NCBI GenBank assembly: GCA_016192035.1
Contig: JACPUW010000002.1
Span: 1-64,000, forward strand
Length of the DNA: 64,000 nt
Source of the DNA: Bacteroidota bacterium
Lineage (GTDB): Bacteria; Bacteroidota; Bacteroidia; CAILMK01; JACPUW01
Direction of reading: 5' to 3'
A program made the translations under genes and the position numbers. Within the stretch, counting starts at the first letter, position 1, and each line of letters starts with the position of its first letter. Below are positions 58,370 to 64,000 of this stretch, in pieces. The notes beneath the pieces are model-generated. The model saw nothing but the letters and a program-made list of their open reading frames with translations, had not been told where the DNA came from and did no database searches.

Positions 58370-59164
58370 ATGGCCAGCGGCGTACTCCACAAAATGAAGA
58401 CCCAACATACACAGCCTATAAGCTACGTATTGGAAATGAACGGAGAGGAGTTTGACATGAATGCCCTACTGGGCAAACAACTGTCAATTAAATACCTACA
58501 AGAAATCTATTGTGTGGCCTGCGGAAAGCGCACCAAAAAATCCTTTGGCCAAGGCTTTTGCTACCCTTGTTTTCTTACCAGCCCCATGAATGCGGAGTGC
58601 ATCATACGCCCGGAGTTGTGCCAGGCCCACCTGGGCCAGGGGCGTGATCCAGAGTGGGAGCGGGAGCACCACCTGGGGCCACATGCAGTGTACCTGGCCT
58701 TTACCGATGTGGCCAAAGTGGGGGTGACCAGGCTTGAGCAAATACCTACCCGCTGGATAGACCAGGGTGCATCAAAGGCCGTGGTATTGGCCCAAGCGCC
58801 TTACCGTCAGATTGCCGGTGAAATAGAGGTGGCCCTAAAGGCCCACTTTGCCGACAAGACAAACTGGCGCCACATGCTTACCGACAAAACAGACAACCAA
58901 CCCGATCCTTTAGAAGCCAAACAGGCGGCATATGACGTGTTTCCGGAGGAATACGAAGATTTGTTCAGCCATGACAATAAAGTATTTTCCTTTGTGTATC
59001 CCGTTCTTCAATACCCGGCCACGGTAAATTCCCTTTCCCTTGATAAACAACCCGTAATAGATGGCAAACTCCTGGGGATTAGAGGGCAATACCTCATGTT
59101 TGACAAGGCTAGGGTACTCAACCTGCGGAATCACAGCGGCTATTTGGTAGAACTGAACGGGTAA
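58370..59164 (+). CDS. DUF2797 family protein with zinc-finger-like cysteines
   Basis: A 264-residue protein. CVACGKRTKKSFGQGFCYPC is a four-cysteine block that probably binds zinc, followed by CIIRPELCQAHLGQGRDPEW, AVYLAFTDVAKVGVTR and RWIDQGA, the DUF2797 signature (a GIY-YIG-nuclease-like fold has been proposed for this family; not demonstrated here). ATG 58370 is used; ATG 58394 is an alternative. An AAACTTTG -7 variant lies at 58342-58349. The phosphatase gene begins four bases after its stop. Confidence 0.82.
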   Translation: MASGVLHKMKTQHTQPISYVLEMNGEEFDMNALLGKQLSIKYLQEIYCVACGKRTKKSFGQGFCYPCFLTSPMNAECIIRPELCQAHLGQGRDPEWEREHHLGPHAVYLAFTDVAKVGVTRLEQIPTRWIDQGASKAVVLAQAPYRQIAGEIEVALKAHFADKTNWRHMLTDKTDNQPDPLEAKQAAYDVFPEEYEDLFSHDNKVFSFVYPVLQYPATVNSLSLDKQPVIDGKLLGIRGQYLMFDKARVLNLRNHSGYLVELNG

Positions 59165-59168
59165 TCAA

Positions 59169-59930
59169 ATGGAAGTAAGGTCAAAGAAACTCCCAAACAT
59201 CACCGGCAACAACTGGGTGATAGGTGATATACACGGCTATGTAAACACCTTTAAATCACTGGTGCAGAAAATTGCCCCCGGCCCTGATGACAGGGTGATA
59301 CTGCTCGGCGATTTGGTGGACCGCGGGCCGGATGTGAAGGGGGTGCTGGATGCGATTATACAGTATAGGCAAGAGGGCATAGATATGCCCAGTCTTCGGG
59401 GCAACCACGATGACCTTATGTACAAGTCATGGGCCAGTTCAAAGGGGCGAAAGGGTCTGTTTCAGAAGTTGCGGCCAAATGAGGCACACAAGGGTTGGGA
59501 GCGCATGGGCGGCAAGAGTACCCTCATGAGTTTTGGGGCAGGGAAGGTTACGCAAATTGGGGAGGAATACTTTCGCTTGATAGAGGAGATGTACCACTAC
59601 CTGGAAGACGATGATTTTCTGTACGTACACGCCGGATTCGACTTCAAGAGGGAGAATCCTTTTGAGAATGTGGAGGATATGATGTGGATTCGCGACTTTC
59701 AAGTAGATTTTGACAAATCGGGCGGGCGAAAGGTGGTACATGGCCATACCCCCCTTGACATAGAGTTTATCCAAGACGTGGTAGCCCACCCCGAACGGGA
59801 CAGGTTTATTGCCCTGGACAACGGGATATCTTTTGTGAACATGCCCAATAAGGGACGTCTCTTGGCCTATGAAACCAAATCGGGCCGACTCGTGATACAA
59901 GGAAAACAGGATCCTGATACGCCCTTTTAG
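59169..59930 (+). CDS. PPP-type metallophosphatase (serine/threonine phosphatase or Ap4A hydrolase family)
   Basis: A 253-residue enzyme with the full PPP motif set: VIGDIHGYV, LLGDLVDRGPDV, LRGNHDDLMY and HGHTPLDI, and YVHAGFDFKRENP. These bind two metal ions. Relatives include bacterial PrpA/B/E phosphatases and ApaH; the substrate cannot be chosen from sequence. It is translationally close to the DUF2797 gene (four bases) and overlaps the 3' end of a converging lipoprotein gene by four bases. Confidence 0.88.
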   Translation: MEVRSKKLPNITGNNWVIGDIHGYVNTFKSLVQKIAPGPDDRVILLGDLVDRGPDVKGVLDAIIQYRQEGIDMPSLRGNHDDLMYKSWASSKGRKGLFQKLRPNEAHKGWERMGGKSTLMSFGAGKVTQIGEEYFRLIEEMYHYLEDDDFLYVHAGFDFKRENPFENVEDMMWIRDFQVDFDKSGGRKVVHGHTPLDIEFIQDVVAHPERDRFIALDNGISFVNMPNKGRLLAYETKSGRLVIQGKQDPDTPF

Positions 59931-60496
59931 CGGTTTTCTTTTATATGGGCCAGCAATTGTTCTTGAAATTGCAGGGCATATGCCTTGGCGGCACGGTCCA
60001 GCACTGCCAGCACGGGGTCGGCATTTGGATCCTCCCTTATCAGCGTAGCCAATTCTTGGTGCGGCAGGTCATAGGAAAAGTGGTCACGAAAGGAAATTGG
60101 TTCTCCCTTTTTGTCATAGCTATTGAACCCTCCCATCATCATAAGTTGTATGGCAGGTCCTGGCAATGCGGTGGACATTCCCCCAGGTTCAAGGGGAGGC
60201 CGGTTGTCTTGTACATGAATGCCAGCTACTTCCATTTGTATATAAGTCGGTTCCTTGACAGTATTGCCTGCGTTGGTAGGGGAAACTTGTATGCCCAATT
60301 GTCCAATTTCAAAAAGCAAGGCTTTTTGAAAGTAGCTGCTAAAGTGTACCGGATCATTGGCCGCTGGGTCAACAATAGGCCCACCCATAACCTGAATGGG
60401 CGGAATGGGGCCAATGGTGGCCACTACTTTTTCTAAGTGGCGCAGGGGGCTGCACGATATGCCCAGCGCTATAAAAATGATGAGTCCTTGTTTCAT
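59927..60496 (-). CDS. Lipoprotein of unknown function
   Basis: A 189-residue protein with a short signal MKQGLIIFIALGISC whose last cysteine fits a lipobox. The mature part has no family I recognise; it contains HFSSYFQKALLFEIGQLGIQ and ends in a lysine- and glutamine-rich helix (AKAYALQFQEQLLAHIKENR). ATG 60496 is seven bases after the paaD stop, so the two are probably cotranscribed. Confidence 0.65.
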   Translation of the reverse strand: MKQGLIIFIALGISCSPLRHLEKVVATIGPIPPIQVMGGPIVDPAANDPVHFSSYFQKALLFEIGQLGIQVSPTNAGNTVKEPTYIQMEVAGIHVQDNRPPLEPGGMSTALPGPAIQLMMMGGFNSYDKKGEPISFRDHFSYDLPHQELATLIREDPNADPVLAVLDRAAKAYALQFQEQLLAHIKENR

Positions 60497-60503
60497 GAAT
60501 GGT

Positions 60504-61022
60504 TTATATAGGTTTGAATTGTTCAAAAGTGCCTTCACAATCATTGCAGTAATACACCGCACGGCAAAGGGTAGGGCCAAAAGGGCTTACCAGTAAGGTT
60601 TTATCACTATGGCAGGTAGGGCACTTGGCCGTCGGTAATTGGGCCAGGTCAAGCGCTCCGCAGTACCGGCCCGGTGCCGAAAGGCCAATTTTTTCAATGT
60701 CCTTCAATCCCTGTTCGGTTATCATGTTGGTGTTCCAAGCTATTTCATTGTCAATCTCCACCCCAACTTTTTGCACTCCCAGGCGTTCAAGCCTCTCGCG
60801 CACTTGGTCTTTCATATGGCGCAGGGCTGGGCAGCCGGTAAAGGTGGGCACCATTTTTACCAACAAACCACCACTACTTGGATAGAGGATTTGGGTAATC
60901 AAACCCAAGTCCACCAGCGAAACGGTCGGTATTTCAGGATCTTTTACTTCCCGTAGCGCTTCCATTACTTCTTCTGGGCTGGGGTATTGGTCAGTGGGCG
61001 GCGGGGTAGGTAATACAGACAT
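60504..61022 (-). CDS. paaD: PaaD-like protein (DUF59/MIP18 plus zinc ribbon)
   Basis: A 172-residue protein. The N-terminal MIP18/DUF59 domain reads EEVMEALREVKDPEIPTVSL and VDLGLITQI, with the TFTGCPALRHM block; the C-terminal part is a zinc ribbon CPTCHSDKTLLVSPFGPTLC with YYCNDCEGTFEQFKPI. This layout is that of PaaD (PaaJ), which helps mature or regulate the phenylacetyl-CoA epoxidase PaaABCE. No paaA, paaB, paaC or paaE is near. ATG 61022 is chosen; the longer frame has no family similarity and runs into the promoter region. Confidence 0.85.
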   Translation of the reverse strand: MSVLPTPPPTDQYPSPEEVMEALREVKDPEIPTVSLVDLGLITQILYPSSGGLLVKMVPTFTGCPALRHMKDQVRERLERLGVQKVGVEIDNEIAWNTNMITEQGLKDIEKIGLSAPGRYCGALDLAQLPTAKCPTCHSDKTLLVSPFGPTLCRAVYYCNDCEGTFEQFKPI

Positions 61023-61069
61023 GTGGTGTAGTGATAGGTAGTGGTAACCACCGGTGCTATGCGGAGGTT

Positions 61070-61077
61070 CAAAAGTA
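61070..61077 (-). promoter_or_regulatory. -7 element of paaD
   Basis: The minus strand reads TACTTTTG, an exact TAnnTTTG match. The leader to ATG 61022 would be about 42 bases, longer than for the other genes here. Confidence 0.5.
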
Positions 61078-61235
61078 GTTTTTACCAATAATGAAACCTT
61101 GAGGCGGCAAAACAAGGCTTAGTCCCGGCACATACATTGAGTGGTTCTAAGGGAGTTGGTTTTCAAAAATTTGGGCTGGGGCTGTAGGTACACCTTGATC
61201 TGGTCATGGCTAAGTGCCATATTGGGTAATTGGGC

Positions 61236-61268
61236 AAAAAAAAAGAGTTGCAAATCCTTGCAACTCTT
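61236..61268 (-). terminator. Intrinsic terminator after the CAU tRNA
   Basis: On the minus strand AAGAGTTGCAA pairs with TTGCAACTCTT around a four-base loop, followed by a run of nine T. It starts 13 bases after the tRNA 3' end. Confidence 0.88.
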
Positions 61269-61280
61269 AGTGATAAACCG

Positions 61281-61355
61281 TGGGCCCAGCAGGGCTCGAA
61301 CCTGCGACCCCCTGATTATGAGTCAGGTGCTACTAACCGGCTGAGCTATAGGCCC
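61281..61355 (-). tRNA. tRNA with anticodon CAU (elongator Met or Ile2)
   Basis: A 75-base cloverleaf on the minus strand: acceptor GGGCCTA / TGGGCCC, D arm with GCTCAGCCGGTTAGTAGC, anticodon stem CCTGA/TCAGG with loop CTCATAA (anticodon CAU), T arm GCAGG-TTCGAGC-CCTGC. The CCA end is not encoded. CAU tRNAs can be elongator methionine or, after lysidine modification, isoleucine (AUA). The GGGCC acceptor resembles tRNA-Ile, but this does not decide it. Confidence 0.93.
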
Positions 61356-61466
61356 GTCCATAAGGCGTAATACCAAATGGGAGCGCAAAGGTATTCCTCT
61401 GACTTTATTTTTTCATGCTCCCCGTGCAAATTTTGGCCTTCAATAGCCAAAGGCCATCTTTGGCAC

Positions 61467-62084
61467 ATGGTTCTACACCTGCTATTCGACCTAGGAGGGG
61501 TAATTCTCCAAATAGATCCAGGGGCATTCACCCGCCATCTTTCTATTGACCCAGCTTCCACGCACAGTGTGCGGCAAAGGGCGGCATTTCAACAGGTACT
61601 GCTGGACTATGAAAGGGGCTATTTTACAGAAAATGAGTTTATTGATAGGATTTCTAAACTTTTGCCCTATGCTATTCAGGAGGGCGAGATAAAGAAAGCT
61701 TGGAACAGCATATTACAGATCCCTTTTCCAGATTCAAAGGAGTTTTTGGGGCGCTTGGGCCAAACCTACACACTGGCCCTGCTGAGCAATACCAATGAAA
61801 CACATAGAAGGAAATTTGATGAGATTTTTGACAATCAATGGGGTAGTCAAAGGTTTTATGATCTGTTTCAACAAGTGTTTTACTCGTATGAACTTAGAAT
61901 GGCCAAACCGCAAGAAGAGATATTTCAATCCGTGCTGTCAGCCCTGAAATGGAGCCCAGAAAACACCCTATTTATAGATGATAACCAGGAAAATGTGGAG
62001 GCGGCAGCACACATGGGCATGAGTACCTGGGAGTTTGCGGGGCCTAAGGATTGGCCAGCCATCATGCAGATGTTGGGTCTATGA
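61467..62084 (+). CDS. HAD-family phosphatase, YihX-like
   Basis: A 205-residue haloacid-dehalogenase-like hydrolase. Motif I LLFDLGGVIL has the first aspartate but a glycine in the second place, as in the YihX (glucose-1-phosphatase) branch; motif II ALLSNTNETH, motif III AKPQEEIF and motif IV FIDDNQENVEAA complete the site. ATG 61467 (MVLHLLFDLGG) gives the usual N-terminus; the longer open frame has no similarity. Upstream CATCTTTG is a one-mismatch -7 element. The substrate is unknown. Confidence 0.83.
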   Translation: MVLHLLFDLGGVILQIDPGAFTRHLSIDPASTHSVRQRAAFQQVLLDYERGYFTENEFIDRISKLLPYAIQEGEIKKAWNSILQIPFPDSKEFLGRLGQTYTLALLSNTNETHRRKFDEIFDNQWGSQRFYDLFQQVFYSYELRMAKPQEEIFQSVLSALKWSPENTLFIDDNQENVEAAAHMGMSTWEFAGPKDWPAIMQMLGL

Positions 62085-62123
62085 AAGTGAATCCTGCCGT
62101 ACTAATACCGCTATTTTTGGCAA

Positions 62124-62429
62124 ATGGTAATTTATAGCGTCACGGTTTCCATAGACGAGGAGGCCAAGCAGCCTTGGCTAGAATACATGCAGCAACACCA
62201 CATTCCAGATGTTATGGCAAGCGGTTGTTTTACCGGGTTTAGGTTTACTAGGGTTATAGGTACTTCCGAAGAGCGTGAAAATTCATTTAACATACAATAC
62301 TATGCCAACTCCATGAAGGACATGCACCGGTATCAGGCGCACTATGCACAAGCCTTGCAAAAGGAACATGCCGAACGGTTTGGCAGCAAGACCGTGGGAT
62401 TTAGGACCATACTTGAAGACGTGGTATGA
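62124..62429 (+). CDS. DUF4286 family protein
   Basis: A 101-residue protein, MVIYSVTVSIDEEAKQPWLE followed by YMQQHHIPDVMASGCFTGFR, NIQYYANSMKDMHRYQAHYA and GFRTILEDV, the DUF4286 signature common in Bacteroidota. The family resembles small ferredoxin-like (dimeric alpha-beta barrel) proteins; its function is not known. Its stop overlaps the start of the M1 peptidase as ATGA. Confidence 0.85.
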   Translation: MVIYSVTVSIDEEAKQPWLEYMQQHHIPDVMASGCFTGFRFTRVIGTSEERENSFNIQYYANSMKDMHRYQAHYAQALQKEHAERFGSKTVGFRTILEDVV

Positions 62430-64000
62430 AATACGGGTATGTATTGCTACTGGCCCTTGGACTATGGCAGGTTCCCGTACTGGGCAATTACTGGCAACAG
62501 CGCGTGGAATACCGAATGGAAGTGAATATGGATGAAGAAAACCATAGGTTTTCGGGGTACCAGCACCTAAGGTATTTCAACTACAGCCCCGACACCCTTT
62601 TTAAGGTGTATTACCATTTGTATTTCAATGCATTCATGCCAGGTAGCGCCATGGATATCAGGTCTAGGCAAATGCCCGACCCTGATAGGCGGATAGGCTC
62701 ACGGATAGCCGCGCTCAAAACCTACGAGCAAGGCTACCAGCGGATAAGGGGCATACGGCAGAATGGCCAGGAAGTGGCCTGGGAGGTAAGGGGTACAATT
62801 ATGGAGGTCATACTCTTAGAACCACTTTTGCCTGGCATGGCCACTGTGCTGGAAATGGATTTTGAAGCGCAGGTGCCGCTTCAGATTCGCAGATGTGGAA
62901 GGTTTAATGCGGAGGGAATAGATTATAGCATGGCACAGTGGTATCCTAAAATGGCTGAATATGATGAGGATGGATGGCATTTGGATCCTTATGTTTCCCG
63001 TGAGTTTTATGGTGTTTGGGGGAGTTTTGATGTAAAGATTACCATCGATTCTTCCTATGTGGTGGCTTCTACCGGTTACCTGAAAAACCCCCGGGAAGTG
63101 GGCCACGGTTACTGCCAGGCCGACAAATGGAAAAGAAAACCAGGACGGGATATTACCTGGCACTTTGTGGCCGACAGTATCCATGATTTTGCATGGGCTG
63201 CAGATCCTGACTATGTACATACGCACATTCAAATGCCAAATGGCCCACTGCTTCGATTTTTTCACGTGGCAAATGACACGTTTACAGATTCATGGGAAAA
63301 ACTACCCGAGTTGACTGCCAATGGATTCAATTACCTCAGCACCCGTTTTGGCAAATATCCCTATGGCCAGTACTCGGTAGTACAGGCGGGCGATGGCGGA
63401 ATGGAATATCCCATGGCCACCTTTATTACGGGCCGCCGTTACCTCGGCAGCCTTTTTGGGGTGGTGATGCATGAAGCTGCCCACTCGTGGTACCAGCTCA
63501 TATTGGGCACCAATGAGGCCAGGCACCACTGGATGGACGAGGGGTTCACCAATTATGCTGGCAATGTGACGTTTCATAAAGTAATGTATCCCAATGGAAA
63601 GGGCAATCCTCATGAGCGTTCAATGGCTTCCTACCTACATGCCCAGGCGGAGTTTGACATACTGGAGCCCCTATGCACACACGCCGATCACTTTGTCACC
63701 AACGCCGGGTATGGCAACGCCGCCTATTCTAAAGGGGAGTTGTTTCTGGTGCAACTAGAATATGTGGTGGGGGAGGCGGCATTTAATAGAACCATGAAGG
63801 ATTATTTCAACAAATGGGGATTTCGCCACCCCAGGCCTGAGGATTTCCTGAGAATAGCTGAAAATAGGTCGGGCTTAATACTGGATTGGTTTCTTGAATA
63901 CTGGATTCATTCTACCAAACATATTGACTATGCGGTGGTTGGGTTAAAACGGACACAGGGAAAAAGCTACGTGGTGCTAGAACGAAAAGGGCCTATGCCC
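62426..64000 (+). CDS. M1 family metallopeptidase, 3' end outside the window
   Basis: An exported zinc aminopeptidase-like protein; 525 residues are visible and the frame runs off the right edge. MKYGYVLLLALGLWQVPVLG is a signal peptide. The zinc motif HEAAH lies at 349-353 and the third ligand E372 in WMDEGFTNYAG; QAGDGGMEYPMATF takes the place of the family's GxMEN/GGMEY substrate motif. The N-terminal beta-domain (EENHRFSGYQHLRY) is typical. The start overlaps the DUF4286 stop by four bases. Confidence 0.9.
   Translation, partial: MKYGYVLLLALGLWQVPVLGNYWQQRVEYRMEVNMDEENHRFSGYQHLRYFNYSPDTLFKVYYHLYFNAFMPGSAMDIRSRQMPDPDRRIGSRIAALKTYEQGYQRIRGIRQNGQEVAWEVRGTIMEVILLEPLLPGMATVLEMDFEAQVPLQIRRCGRFNAEGIDYSMAQWYPKMAEYDEDGWHLDPYVSREFYGVWGSFDVKITIDSSYVVASTGYLKNPREVGHGYCQADKWKRKPGRDITWHFVADSIHDFAWAADPDYVHTHIQMPNGPLLRFFHVANDTFTDSWEKLPELTANGFNYLSTRFGKYPYGQYSVVQAGDGGMEYPMATFITGRRYLGSLFGVVMHEAAHSWYQLILGTNEARHHWMDEGFTNYAGNVTFHKVMYPNGKGNPHERSMASYLHAQAEFDILEPLCTHADHFVTNAGYGNAAYSKGELFLVQLEYVVGEAAFNRTMKDYFNKWGFRHPRPEDFLRIAENRSGLILDWFLEYWIHSTKHIDYAVVGLKRTQGKSYVVLERKGPMP

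Overview
The window reads as chromosome of a Bacteroidota bacterium, most likely of the Flavobacteriales/Cryomorphaceae type. The evidence is type IX secretion (T9SS) sorting domains of both type A and type B on several secreted proteins, the T9SS translocon gene sprA directly after ruvA, many promoters with the Bacteroidota -7 element TAnnTTTG just upstream of start codons, and almost no Shine-Dalgarno sequences. Base composition is near 50% GC, except for a clearly AT-rich restriction-modification island at 38.0-40.0 kb. The exact genus cannot be told from the sequence.

Layout. 0-5.2 kb: the tail of a type B T9SS protein, then the translation/transcription operon rimP-nusA-infB. 5.2-9.5 kb: minus-strand genes for a membrane-anchored metallophosphoesterase, a small exported protein, a YkuK-type RNase H-like protein, a type A T9SS protein and a SixA-like phosphatase. 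9.8-24 kb: a surface-protein island with two tandem, almost equally long (1634 and 1633 aa) cysteine-rich PKD proteins with type B sorting domains, hldD on the opposite strand, and a 1000-aa L-type lectin protein that heads a tightly packed run pepE-pssA-purS-M28 peptidase. 27-37.2 kb: maeB, ruvA and sprA.

37.2-40.2 kb is an accessory island: a frameshifted RhuM-family remnant, then a convergent type II restriction endonuclease / C5 cytosine methyltransferase pair (Eco47II/Sau96I-like). 40.2-49.7 kb: murI, a fungalysin-type M36 protease with a type A sorting domain, an orphan OLD-like ATPase with a TOPRIM-like tail, a CoA-pyrophosphatase-type NUDIX protein, lgt and a lipid kinase. 49.7-58.3 kb: a Kazal-type lipoprotein, a DUF2141 protein, a soluble histidine kinase, two lipoproteins, an MMPL/RND exporter, and an operon of a beta-propeller lipoprotein plus a secreted FG-GAP protein. 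58.4-64 kb: a DUF2797 protein, a PPP-type phosphatase, a lipoprotein next to an orphan paaD, a CAU tRNA, a HAD phosphatase, a DUF4286 protein and an M1 metallopeptidase cut by the window end.

Taken together, the window mixes core housekeeping with an envelope/secretion theme: SprA is part of the machine that exports the type A and type B cargo encoded in the same window, lgt supplies the lipid anchor for the several lipoproteins, and pssA and the lipid kinase act on membrane phospholipids. The best candidates for unusual biology are the tandem PKD pair plus lectin, the OLD-like ATPase with its empty flanks, and the restriction-modification island with the RhuM remnant. No CRISPR array, integrase, transposase or rRNA was seen.
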